From positions 7,356,001-7,420,000 of the forward strand of contig OY754466.1 of the NCBI GenBank assembly GCA_963575645.1: DNA of 64,000 nt, in the 5' to 3' direction. Shown in pieces: positions 10,511 to 21,646 of the stretch; positions within the stretch are counted from its first letter, which is position 1; every line of letters begins with the position of its first letter. The stretch comes from Xanthostigma xanthostigma. Its lineage: Eukaryota > Arthropoda > Insecta > Raphidioptera > Raphidiidae. A program made the position numbers and the translations under genes. The notes under the pieces were generated by a model, which did no database searches, was not told the origin of the DNA, and saw nothing but the letters and a program-made list of their open reading frames with translations.

Positions 10511-11479
10511 TTAGAAATAGCTGTGCCAAGAAATTGAATGTCAACCAAATCAATTTTTTTATTAATACATTATAATATTATCAAAATTCAAATTTCATTA
10601 GAAAACTCGATGGATGAAGATCGAGCCAAATCGGGATCTTGTACTATATTTAATCGGCCGATTTTAATAGTTGCCGGTGAATATACATGTTCATATAGAA
10701 CGTTTGGTAGTTACTAAACAGTCGCCCGACTAAAAATTGCCTCAGCAATTAAAGACAAATATTATCGAATTTATCATTTGACGTAGGTAACTAAAAAAAA
10801 AATATTTTTTTAATAAAAAATATCTCTTTTAGCGCTTGAACGGGCATGCGCTGAAGCTTCTAAAAATGCAATCATAACTTCACCATAGGCGAAATCCACC
10901 GCAGTTTCGGTTCGTCGTTTAGCGTGTCAAGTTCACGCTCGCAATTGTTTCACGTGACGCGCGATGTTTCGATGTGTAATTGTTTTCATTCAACTGTTAT
11001 TTAAAAATGAAATATATGACCCAATCATTATCTAAAAATGTTAACGGTCAAGTTTTAAATCATTTTCTATAATTATTTATTAAAACAAAAAAATTGTTAT
11101 AAGTAAAATTACAATACAGAAAAAACTTCATGGATTATGTTTGGTAAAATCGCTCGAGTTAGAAGATTAAAAAATATTATAAATAAACATAACTCGATAA
11201 AATTTCGTCAAACGTTGCTAAAACAATAATTTGAGGTTATTATTTTCGCAAACTGCTTATCCCTTTTCGTCGTAGCGAAAGAGGAAATGCAAACTAATTA
11301 AAAAAAATCTAGATCTCACGTTTACTGGTGAAAGTATGCATTATTATTTCAAAATTATAAACAACTGAAAATATGAATTGTATGTCACGGTAACCCTAGT
11401 AATTAGTAATCTATACAATAAATAAAATTGAAGTGTTTGTTTGTAATGTCAAAATGACAACTTTTTACTAACGCATTTG
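10511..11479. other. A+T-rich intergenic sequence
   Basis: No gene, RNA or well-supported repeat recognised. Confidence 0.4.
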
Positions 11480-11708
11480 AAAGTATATACGATACTTGTT
11501 ACAAAAAACAATTTTCTGTCTGTCTGTCTGTTTGTTCCGGCTAATCTCCGAAACGACTGGACCGATTTTGACGGAACTTTCACTGACAGATAACTGATGC
11601 TATAAAGACTAACTTAGGCTATATAAAAAAATAGGGAATTATTTTCGTAAACTCTGCTAACCGAACAAACATAACTTCCACGAGAAAGAAATCGCGGGTT
11701 ACAGCTAG
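11480..11708 (+). mobile_element. Degenerate Helitron 3' part
   Basis: Contains the TCTGTCTGTTTGTTCCGG...AATCTCCGAAACGACTGGACCGATTT phrase typical of insect non-autonomous Helitrons and ends GCGGGTTACAGCTAG (CTRR terminus). Confidence 0.5.
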
Positions 11709-12770
11709 TCTAAAATAAATGTAGAAAATAAAATAGGCGTTTCTTTAAAACAAGCTCTCATTAAAATCTACTGAAAAAAGAAAATAACAGTTTATTCAAG
11801 TTTTATGGTGCTATTTTATTGTTGTGTAACCTTTAAGTTTGTTTTTGAACTTAATAAATACACCCCTTAATTTCAATATTTGGCCCCCCATTTTACTAAT
11901 TCAGCATCTGCACCAAATTATAGACACTCTCCAGTAGCTGGTTATTTTTCGGCAAATTAGTGTTTTCTTAAAATGTCGGACCGGTTTTGTTTAATTTTAG
12001 AGACATTTTTTTCAACGGTTACTGATGTGTTAAGTTACAATTTTCCCTTAAAATTGTCCGATTGGGCCCATTTGAAAGGTTGGCCTGATCTCTAGGTCCA
12101 TTCGATCGACTAAAAAAGAACTTGACTGGAGACACGTTCTTCCACCATCACAACCGGCTCTTCCACCACATGCTACTTTTTGTTCTTATTTAAATATTAT
12201 ATGAACCAAAATATAAGGATATTGTATTGTTATCAATAATCAATATTGTTATAAAGCGTTCTATTATTTTGCTGTTTGAGTTTTAACTTTCACACTTAAT
12301 AGCAAGGTTGATAGATTACAGAGGTTGCCTCGTTTCGTTAAGTAGTGGCGGGGGAGCGCAGGCGAATATGAATAATGATTTTTATTAACTTAAAGAAAAG
12401 AAGTTTTGTTTTGTTTAGATTGTTTTGTATTTTGTTTTGGGAAGTCATAGCAGGTACCTACATAAGATTTATTTGTGCAATTATCTTTTATTAGAATTTA
12501 AGACGAATTTAAAATGTTGATAAATGTTTATCTAGAATTTAATTTTGACTGATTAGTAATAAAGTACTTGAACTGATTTGGCATTCGATGTTATTTATAT
12601 TTCATTAGAATTTAACAAGATTCATGCAGATAATACTCAAAAAAAGGTTGATTTTACATACTATTTTTTTGTCGTACCTATTAATACTGAGACAAAATCC
12701 TCAATAATGTAGGCTGTCCGGCCTTTTTACCCAAATGTCCGGCCAACCTGGCTCGTCTGTCCGGCAACCC
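11709..12770. other. A+T-rich intergenic sequence
   Basis: No gene recognised. Short repeat-like phrases containing TGTCCGGCC occur at 12716-12770. Confidence 0.4.
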
Positions 12771-12959
12771 TAATACGGTACTTTGATAGATTTCTTGAAA
12801 AGGGTCCCCCCCTTATTCCCCGAAACTTCGATCTATATATCTATATATTATCGTGTTAAAATAAGAGCCCTTTTAGTGGAGACCAGTTTTGCAACGCAAG
12901 TCGACGAAAAAACGATTACATTTTACAAATTCTCGGGCGAAGCCTTACCGGGCCGCTAG
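12771..12959 (+). mobile_element. Helitron-like fragment, uninterrupted version
   Basis: Ends CTTACCGGGCCGCTAG, a CTRR-type Helitron terminus. Its portion TACTTTGATAGATTTCTTGAAAAGGG matches the two flanks of the foldback element at 19.3-19.84 kb and so represents an unoccupied site. Confidence 0.5.
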
Positions 12960-13817
12960 TACAATATAAATTCATAGATAAAAATAATGAAAGAAATACT
13001 TTTTGTGACTAACCCGTAACAACCATAAATTTTAAAATAAAAAATATATACTGTCAGAGTTAATCCGTTATCCGTAAAAATTAAATGAAATAATTTGAAA
13101 AAGATCGGAACATCAAAAGACAATTAAAAATAATCAGTAAAGTTCTCAAATCTCGTTTAGCAAAACCCCGAAGCGGCGACCGCAAAAAGGGCGAAGGCAA
13201 GCGGCTACCAGAGCTTATCACAACTTTACTTACTTTTTTCTTCGTTAAGAAGGAAAGTCTCCGTCGTGTAAGCCTGTTTAATTCCGATTTCCACTGAACT
13301 GATTTAATATAGAAACGGGAAGATTCAGACTTGATAACCGAATTTCCTGTCGGTTGAAATATATTTTCACAGGCGCCGCGAAGGGGTGCGATGCAACCTC
13401 CTGGCTTAGAGGCGGAGAAAATAAAAAAAAAAAATATCGGAAAAGAAAAAATTGCATTGCAGAGTATAATTTATTTAAGTAAATAGAAAGCTTAATATCT
13501 ATATGTCAATATTATTAAGTGTCGCGGCCCACATGATCGAAGTGAAACAATTCATATGTCGTAAAATGACGTAAAAAAGTCATATTAAAAAAATATCAAA
13601 TTCGAATCGACAACATAATATATTCGGAAAATTCGAATACTCAAATTTTTACAATAATAACAAGCCATATTACATACGCCGGGACAGCTGTTTTATACAG
13701 TGATTCATAGATGACGCTACATGTATTTGTGTATTTTTGAAAACAACTTATTGCATTGAACTGCCAAAGTAATATAAATTTTATATACATAGTCACATAT
13801 ATTGAATAACGTATTAA
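12960..13817. other. Intergenic sequence
   Basis: No gene recognised. A GC-richer patch near 13160-13215 and 13370-13420 has no long ORF. Confidence 0.4.
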
Positions 13818-14176
13818 TCTATACTAATATATAAAGCTGAAGAGTTTGTTTGTTTGGTTGAACGCGCTAATCTCAAGAACTACTGGTTCGAATTAAAAAA
13901 ATTTTTTTTTGTTGGATAGCCTATTTATCGAGGAAGGCTATAGGCTATATAATATCACGCTACGACCAATAGGAACGGCGAACCATTGAAAAAGGTTGCA
14001 AAATATGACTCAAAATTTGTCCGTCCGACATAAACTTTTGAACGGTAACTCCGATCATCATGAAATTTGGACACAACATTCATCTCGGTAAACTAAGATG
14101 AACGTGCGTAGGTACTCATATCTCCCCCCCCCCATTCGTTCTTTTGCATCCGAATGAAACCGGGCGGGACCGCTAG
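13818..14176 (+). mobile_element. Non-autonomous Helitron, complete
   Basis: 359 bp. Begins TCTATACTAATATATAAAG after an A and ends with a short GC hairpin and GGGACCGCTAG before a T, that is, 5' TC, 3' CTAG, inserted between A and T as expected for Helitrons. Same family as 54943-55655, 16827-17300, 30126-31000 and 35390-35547. Confidence 0.8.
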
Positions 14177-14240
14177 TTATTTATAAATTCGGTCGAAAAT
14201 GTATTATGTCCATTTAAAATATAATAAAAAATTGTTTTAA

Positions 14241-14913
14241 GGAGGTTGATGCATTACAATCCCAAACAAAAGTATAAGTCGAATTTTAAATTGGAACTTT
14301 TTCAGAGTAAATTTTTTAAAAGGTTATAAATTATTATCATAAAGGCATAAATAAATATTTTTTTTTAAATTAATTAATTATTTCAGTATTTTACTTAATG
14401 AACTAACTTTTGAATTTTTTGTACAAAGTTAGGTTAGAAAAAAAATTTTATGTAAATATCTATATTTTACATATTTTTTGCAGTAAATATTAATTAAAAA
14501 AAGAAATTAGAAGTAATAAAAATTGAAATTAAATCATTACAAAGTAGAAAACTCAGTTAAAATTGTTAAAATTATCAAGAAGAATTATCGAAGTGCTAAG
14601 GTTTAGTCATTTTTTTTATTAAATTGGAAAAAATATTAAAATATGCGTAAGACATCAATGCTTTACATAGTTAGTTTTCGGAACTGCTCACATTATTTGG
14701 TTACCTATTTGCAAAAAATTAAAATGTACCGTTTGCATGCTAGATTGACATATTTTCCACAAGACTACATGTATAAAAGTTTTTTTTAATTTTTAACTTT
14801 ATAAATCTCTTAATGGTTTTGGATTTTTTACAGAAAATTTTGTCATAAAAAATCTATTAAAAAAACTTTATTTCACATTTTTTTCATTATCTTCGTAAAA
14901 CGGCTCAACCTCC
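14241..14913 (+). mobile_element. TTAA MITE family B, copy 1
   Basis: 673 bp flanked by TTAA, with inverted ends GGAGGTTGATGC and GGCTCAACCTCC. Copies at 28471-29159 and 36562-37277 align along their whole length. Very A+T-rich and without a transposase. The TTAA target points to piggyBac-type mobilisation. Confidence 0.85.
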
Positions 14914-14917
14914 TTAA

Positions 14918-15762
14918 AATGAAAACGTACTATAATTTTTGTCAAGCTGAGCGATAACACTGATTGACTGTAAGCCGCGGTTAACGGCTAGTGTTGAATA
15001 AACGAGACTTTACTGTAGTCGTACGACAAAATAGAAATTGTACCACGTTTCAACTGGGATAAAACTAAAAGATCGAATGATATTGAAATAGGTCAGAGTC
15101 TTTGTAAAGCATATATTATGTTTTTTTTGTAAAACTGTAAATTTCAGTTCAGTGTAGTGATCCGCGGTGATAATTCAAAGAGACGAAGATGTTATTTTAA
15201 GATAATGACCCGACCGCCTGCAAGAGTGAGACGACTTTTCTCTGCAGAAAACTTTTTTTCTAGACCCTAACCTCGGAAAAAGAAAATGTCACGAAGAAGC
15301 AGCGCTGATTTTATCTCTGTCTAGACTAGCAAGCTTTGAATTTCAAACAGATTTTCTTTTTCAATCGGAAAAAAGTCATTAAAAACTTTCCAACGGAAAA
15401 AATAAAATATCACTGCAAACTGTATAAAAAATGTCTATCTATATTTTTATATTTATAAAACGGATGCCTCTTAAAGCAGCGTTATCTGAAAATCTAACTT
15501 GACGACAAACGTAACTGAAGTTTATCAAAGTATTCATAATAAATAATAAAAGACACATAACGACCACATTTTGAAATAAATAATTGGCCACAGTGCAAAA
15601 AACACAGATGTTTTCGAAAAAGCTCGGAGAAATATTCAAATCACGAATTGTTATTTTTCTAGCTTGAAAGTGATGTAGCGATTAACTGAAAAATCATGAA
15701 GAAAATTGAATGTGAGGTACTGAACGTTGAGGCTTTTGACGTCATGTGTGTTTAAAAACATG
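14918..15762. other. Intergenic sequence
   Basis: No gene recognised; short ORFs only. Confidence 0.4.
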
Positions 15763-15942
15763 CCGATTTTATTGACGTGAAACGTCTTATAAATTGATGA
15801 AACACCGGTAGCTGCATGTACGAAAAAGTGTCACGTTCCGAAATGTGTCACGTTCCGCCTGACCCTGTGCGTGCAAGCGAGAGCTCAGTATAAGGGATAG
15901 AGAAGCACGATCGGCCCAAGTTTGACAGCTACAAAAATTTAT

Positions 15943-16334
15943 TTATTCAACACGCGTGAGTAATATGTAATTTCGGGGCCCTGCTAAACGTGGGAGAAAT
16001 AATATATTACTTCACTATAGTGTAATAATGAATTTTCTGGCGTGGGAGAAATCATATATTACTTCACTAGTGTAATAATGAATTTTCTGGACCAATAGAA
16101 ACTCAGTAGCAAGCCCAAGCGCTAAATAATGAAAAAAACTGCAAGTAGCTTCTGGACCAATAGGAGCGTGGTAGGCGGTATTGTATACTTATATGAAAAC
16201 AGCATCGCAATTCAGCGAAATCATGGCAATCTTGTGTATACACTGACGGTGGTACGTCAATCAATAAAGTGATTTATTATTTTTCCCTCTTTTATCAGGG
16301 CCCCGATTACATATTACTCCTGCTAGTTGAATAA
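15943..16334. mobile_element. TIR element with GGGGCCCTG ends (copy 1)
   Basis: Inverted ends TTATTCAACACGCGTGAG and TTATTCAACTAGCAGGAG, each continuing AGTAATATGTAAT...CGGGGCCCTG. A second copy in reverse orientation is at 23208-23524. No coding region. Confidence 0.75.
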
Positions 16335-16341
16335 AGTATTA

Positions 16342-16458
16342 TGTGCGACTATTGATCGAAGGAGAATATTCCACTCGCGTGTGTTTTACCGCACTCGCTG
16401 CGCTCGTGCGGCAAATTTCACGCTCATGGAATCTTCTCCTTCTCTCACTAGTCGCACA
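16342..16458. repeat. 117-bp imperfect hairpin (copy 1)
   Basis: Left TGTGCGACTA...GAAGGAGAATATTCCA pairs with right TGGAATCTTCTCCTTC...TAGTCGCACA around a GC-rich centre (CACTCGCTGCGCTCGTG). The reverse complement of the same hairpin is at 23088-23200, again next to the GGGGCCCTG element. Confidence 0.8.
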
Positions 16459-16826
16459 ATATACTATTATTACAGATCACAAGACACAAACTTCCAATAG
16501 ACTACCACAGTTCGCTCGTATATATACTTGCAGGGAGTGAAAAACCCACACCACACGACCGTCCGTTTATTAAAACTGCGAGTATATTGAAAACTGTTCA
16601 TTATATTTAAAAACCGTTTCTACAGTTGGTTAGAACTCTAATTTTACTATTTAAATATGTAAAAATAAATGTTTGGAAACGTATACGTATAATGTGAAAA
16701 ATAAAAAAAGTTATTTTTCAACACTTTACGAGTATGGTTCAATGTTTCTTTATGACGTTATCACGTAAAACCATCGTCCGTAAACCGACTTTACAGACAA
16801 CCAATTTTTTTTACTTTTATAAATTA

Positions 16827-17300
16827 CTAGCGGTCCCGCCCGGTTTCATCCGGGTGCAAAAGAACAAATGGGGAAGGAAGAGACATGAGTACGCACATTC
16901 ATCTTAGTTTACCGAGATGAATGTTGTGTCCAAACTTCATAATGATCGGAGTTACCGTTCAAAAGTTTTTGTCGTTAAAAAGCAGTATTTATACTTTTTT
17001 AAGTAATAAATTTCTTTTAATATAATAAATATTTAATTGAATACACTGAAGGAAAATTATTTTTATATAGGTACCTATAGTTGTAACAGTTTTCAAATGA
17101 GCTATTAATTAGATTTATTTAATTTTAATTAGTCGTAATATATACAATTTTAAAAAATTGAAATATAAGCCTTAGAAGAAAAAGCAATGTAAAAAAAAAT
17201 ATATATATATATTCGCCGACGTGGGGCATGAACCCTAGACTCTGGTATTAAGAGTCTTACGCTCTACCGACTGAGCTATCCGCGGGTAGCGACTAGTACA
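16827..17300 (-). mobile_element. Helitron 3' portion carrying a tRNA-like gene
   Basis: Reverse-strand copy whose 3' end is CTAG at 16827-16830 beside GGTCCCGCCCGGTTTCA. Its interior aligns with the Helitron at 54943-55655 (CGGAGTTACCGTTCAAAAG, TTAATTAGTCGTAATA) up to and including a tRNA-Lys-like sequence. The 5' end is missing. Confidence 0.75.
17214..17286 (-). tRNA. tRNA-Lys(CTT)-like pseudogene inside a Helitron
   Basis: Minus strand reads GGATAGCTCAGTCGGTAGAGC (D arm, internal A box), ACTCTTAAT (anticodon CTT) and GGGTTCATGCCCC (T arm, B box with one change). The anticodon stem is poorly paired and the acceptor stem has mismatches, so a functional tRNA is unlikely. Confidence 0.65.
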
Positions 17301-17714
17301 CTAAAAATCTCGTTTCTAATATAGCAACACAGGAATGGCGAGCACGGGGTTTAGAAAAAATGTATCCGCCGAAAAAAATTAATTTAAATTTTGAGAGACC
17401 GTTTCGGAACGTTTTTTTTTCATTAAAGTTTTTCTTGTTATTTTTACTGTCTTACATTTTTAATAGTGTTTGCAAATTGGTTAAACAATCTTATTGAATG
17501 AAGCAAGCCGCTGAGAGAAAATGTCTGAACTTGGAACAGAAAATCATGCTGAAACATTTCATCAATTTACGTAACAACAGGTGTAATTTTCCGTTCCAGT
17601 TCTACACGATAATGAATACGTGAATAATTAAATCACTGCGTTTGTGTGCTAGGGATGTACAAACGGTTCGCTTTATCCGGTTCATAAGGATGAGTCAACT
17701 TGCAAGTAACAACC

Positions 17715-18127
17715 ACCTCTATAGGGTATGTGCAAGGAGGCGGAGTTACAAATTTTTCGATGCGAGCGTTTGTGGGAAACTTCAACCTCAAATTTTCCGT
17801 ATGTCAGTGAGCAATGTTTATTAAAAGTGAAAACAGTTATAATTTTATGAAGTTTTTTAATTACAAAAAAAACATGGGCAAAATTAAGCGATCTGAAAAT
17901 GCTTGTTGTGTTCCGGGTTGTTGCGCTGATGGCGATTTAAGTAAAATAAAGACCATTGGCGCCATAATTTGACGTTTCGCTGTCAGTGTAAACAAATCAA
18001 TTATTTATATAGTGTAGGTACCTACATCATAATTGATAAATAAATAATTCTCACGTACCTTTTATATTATGCTATATATATAATGGTTTACAGTCTGAAT
18101 TTTATGGTATATAAAAAATAACATCAG
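17715..18127 (+). mobile_element. THAP-containing repeat, copy 1
   Basis: About 410 bp matching the reverse strand of 40591-41006 almost throughout. Shared landmarks are GGAGGCGGAGTTACAAATTTTTCGAT-region, GTCAGTGAGCAATG and CATTGGCGCC. It encodes a short THAP-like N-terminus (17874-17972). Interpreted as a non-autonomous derivative of a P-element-like transposon. Confidence 0.6.
17874..17972 (+). pseudogene. THAP-domain N-terminal fragment
   Basis: 32-codon frame from ATG to TGA containing CCVPGCCADGD, which resembles the start of C2CH THAP domains (CCVPxC). The second half of the domain, including the C-x2-H ligands, is absent. The homologous copy at 40744-40857 reads the same motif. Confidence 0.5.
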
Positions 18128-18327
18128 TTTGCCTTATTACATTTTTTTTTTACACATCATGGCCAACTAAAGTTTTTGACTTATCACAATAGAAACATGT
18201 CGCGATTTCCATAAAAAGTGAGTTCAATAATTCTCTATTACTCACTAGCGACGCTAGTAGGCTCCGTGCACACAGCCTATACCACGTTACACGACCGCTC
18301 TTTATAACGACCATTTTTATGTAAAAC

Positions 18328-18428
18328 ATCTAATGGCGCATTTGGTTGGGAGTAAAACCGTGCAAATGGGACGTCACTTTTATGGGACGACGCGTTACGT
18401 TTTTCAGTTACCAGTGTAGCGTTAGATG
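18328..18428 (+). repeat. Short MITE with CATCTAA ends, copy 1
   Basis: Starts CATCTAATGGCGC and ends GCGTTAGATG; shares GGGAGTAAAACCGT and CACTTTTATGGGACGACG with 53155-53311, and the corresponding reverse strand with 41692-41777. Confidence 0.65.
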
Positions 18429-19269
18429 ATTTTTAGTGCGAAATCCGATATTAGAATAGTTATTGGCGTAACTAGTAGTCTAAGTCATTCATGGCGTGTC
18501 ATCGCGCTGACAGGTCATGACTTAGCCTACAAGTTGCGCCAATAATTTTATTCAACAATTGCGCGTTATTCATGTTTTAATTATAATGAGATGTTGTAAA
18601 TATCTATTTATTTCTTTATAAAAAAAACTGTCAATACTAACAGCACCAAACAGCACGATTTAATGTTTTGGTTTGAGGTTAGCCGGTTATGAATAAACTC
18701 CATGTCGAAAACATTCGGCCTCTCAATTTTAGCCTCAATGGGTAACAACGGAGTTGTTGTTACCTACTATTTCGTTACGACTCAGAAAATAGTTACGTTT
18801 ATTTTCATTACTCCACAATGGCCGAGCTAGTAGGAATCTTCATTGAGTTATGACAAGTAATTGTCACCAGTCGGTAAATGGATATTTAGGGTTCGGTTTT
18901 TAGGCATGATAAAACATGAATAACGCGCATGAGTTGAATAAATATATTATATCCTCATCTGCTATTTGAAGATGACAAAGATTATATATTAGATAATATA
19001 TACATTGATAAATTGCACATGGATTCTAGCTAAATCGCGTATATGACATTGTATGGCCGACTGGCTTTTATGTCTTTAAATAAATAATAATAAATAAAAT
19101 AAATAATAAATAATGCTGTTAAATTAAATATTTTCTATATTTAAATTAAAAATAAGAACATAGGTTATACTCACATTTTGGTTGCGTGTAGATATCTGGA
19201 AAAAGAGAAAAGTTTTGTCAGAATTAAATTTTCAAATAATTTTGTTCTATTCTCGTTTATTATATTTTT
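18429..19269. other. Intergenic sequence
   Basis: No gene recognised. A short inverted pair (GGTAACAACGGAGTTGTTGTTACC) lies near 18739-18762. Confidence 0.4.
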
Positions 19270-19295
19270 CTATAGTAATCGTGGTACTTTGATAA

Positions 19296-19845
19296 ATTTA
19301 ATTATAAAGGACCCCGCATAAACCATATTGGGATTTGGATCTCGGATAAATTGATCGAAAATAGTTTTATTTTATAGTTTAAAGGTCACTAAGAAAAAGT
19401 GTTCATGTGCGCATAGCCCAAAAACCAATATATTTTTAGTTACAGATATGTTTAAGCGAGATTTTAGAAATAGGGATATCCATTGAATTCACAAACATGT
19501 TTCATATTCAACTTTTGTGCTTTTTTAGAAATAGAAAAATAGTCGAAAACTAGGTAATGTTGGAAGGTGTCACCTTTATAAAATAATAATGTCAAATTCG
19601 AATTCAGCGCACTCGAAAACATATTTCTAGAGCTTGGGATTTTTTTAAGATTGTGAATTCAACGGATATGTCCCTATATCTAAAATCTCGCTAAACATAT
19701 CTGCAGCTAAAAATATATTGGCTTTTAGGCTATGCTCCCATGGACACTTCTTCTTAGTGACCTTTGAACTATAAAATAAAACTATTTTCGATCTATTTAA
19801 CCGAGAACCAAATCCCATAAGGTTTGTGCGGGGTCCTTCTTGAAA
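19296..19845. mobile_element. Foldback element with ~190-bp arms
   Basis: Left arm about 19311-19494 and right arm about 19655-19840 are reverse complements (AAGGACCCCGCA/TGCGGGGTCCTT at the ends, AAGCGAGATTTTAG, AAAGGTCACTAAGAA). The flanks TACTTTGATA and TTCTTGAAAAGGGTC are contiguous at about 12780-12806. Confidence 0.8.
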
Positions 19846-20375
19846 AGGGTCAACCTGTATTCGTTGAAACTTCGATCTTAACAATTAATCATTTTAGAAG
19901 ATACTGTCGTTTTGATTGATCAGAAGCCACTAAAATTACAATTACAATTAACACGGACGTTAAACATAATATTATGGTTTATCGTAGAAGAGCAAACGTT
20001 GGCCAACGTTTCGACGCCGTCTGTAACTGGCTTTAATATAATATCAGCATATGTAAACAAGTTATTTCATTATAGCATAGAAAATAAACTTCGTTATAAC
20101 AAAGGTAAAGCGAGGAAAATAATTTGCTAGCATGAAATTTTAATAAAGTAGCTTTTATAACATAAAGAAACATCGTGATTTCGTTTTCTAGAATATTTTA
20201 CACCAAAGTTCATAATGTAGTCAACAGAATAAAGAAAAACTAATAGATCAGTGGTTCTAAAACCGTGCGTCCCGTACCAAACATTCTGAGCAGGCAGAAG
20301 AAAGAAACAATCCCAGCCCATTGTACTATATTTATTGAAATAAATTTATTATTATTATTATTGATATCTTTCACT

Positions 20376-21086
20376 GGTGTCAAGAAAATTCCTTAAAGCT
20401 AAATCCCGATAAAACTGTTTTCATAGTTTTCCATACTAAACAAAACAAGACCAATGTAAATTTTAATATTGCGTTAAATAATAATGATCTAAATAAAAAA
20501 AATGAAGTTAACTCTTTGGGAGTAACAATAAATGAAACTCTTACTTGGAATGCCCATGTCGACAATTTATCTGTTAAATTATCAAAAAGCGTTTTTGCTC
20601 TTCGGGTTATTAAAAATAGCTGCACTGATCCTCATGTCTGTTTGTCTGTATATTATGCCTATTTTTATCAATGTGTTAAGTACGGAATTGTTAGTTGGGG
20701 CTATTGTGCTGACATTCATAAAATATGTATTTGTTCTGCAAAAAAAGGCCATTCGCTTAATTTTTAATCTTGAGTTCCGCGCTAGCTGTAAGCAAACTTT
20801 TATAAATAACTGTATTTTAACTGTGCCGTCCATATATTATGTCTACTTTGCGTTGTGTTTTGTCAAACAACATATAAACAAGTATACCAAATTTCAGTCA
20901 ATCCATGGACATAACACAAGAAATAATAGCAGTGTGTGTCTCCCAAAATTAAATTTGACACTGTTTAATAATAGTGCTGAGTACCATGCGTTAAAAATGT
21001 ATAACGACTTACCCAATGACATAAAAAATTTGAATAATGGTGCTTTTAAAAAAGTACTGAAGGCTGCATTGGTGCCAGTGTATATA
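20376..21086 (+). pseudogene. LINE reverse transcriptase C-terminal fragment
   Basis: 5'-truncated non-LTR retrotransposon. The first frame (about 20390-20745) has LNPDKTVFIVF, LGVTINETLTWNAHV and YCVKYGIVSWG-like motifs of the thumb/C-terminal region of Jockey/CR1-group RTs; after an A-run near 20742 the reading continues in another frame with KKAIRLIF, HGHNTRNNS and LPNDIKNL to a stop at 21089. The frameshift marks it as dead. The 3' end is a TTCTA microsatellite tail. Confidence 0.8.
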
Positions 21087-21159
21087 TAAGATTGATGATT
21101 TTAAAATGTAATTTGGTTTAATTTGCTTGACGAATTCTATGTATAATGAATTAATAAAT

Positions 21160-21186
21160 TTCTATTCTATTCTATTCTATTCTATT
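21160..21186 (+). repeat. (TTCTA)n tail of the LINE
   Basis: Five TTCTA/TCTAT units directly following the LINE 3' UTR, the kind of simple-repeat tail seen at CR1-group 3' ends. Confidence 0.7.
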
Positions 21187-21646
21187 GCAGGCGACGGGAC
21201 CATTCCAACTTTAAAAATATTTAGCATTTATAATAAAGAAAATAAAATTTATGTTATAGCGCGCACGAAGCCTATTTAAAATAGGCCCAATCGGGCCATT
21301 TTAAGGTTGGTATTTAGGGGTTGAAAAAAGTTTTCGAGTTCCAAAATACCTAAAAAATTCTCAGAATCGTTTCAAATTTTAATTTTTACCCTTTAGTAAA
21401 GATTAAAATGTGTTGATAAAATTTAGATAAAATCGACCTGACAGAACCGGACTTACAATTTTTAAGAAAACGCTAGTTTGTGGATATGAGTTAACTTACT
21501 GAAGGGTGTATTTAATTTACTGCAGGTGTTGGATTCATATTAGTCCAGAAATTAAGTAAAAATATAGTATATTAAAGAATGCATTAAAGGGTTAATTTTT
21601 TTATTTTTTCAAAAAATAAATTTAACTTCACATAATAAGGGCGCAC

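Larger units (their letters stand above)
15763..16813 (+). mobile_element. TE-A family, copy 2, with nested insertions
   Basis: Left end TTGACGTGAAACGTC and GCACGAAAAAGTG blocks; right end GACGTTATCACGTAAAACC and CCGACTTTACAGACAACC. Longer than the other copies because a TIR element (15943-16334) and an adjoining hairpin (16342-16458) lie inside. Confidence 0.75.
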
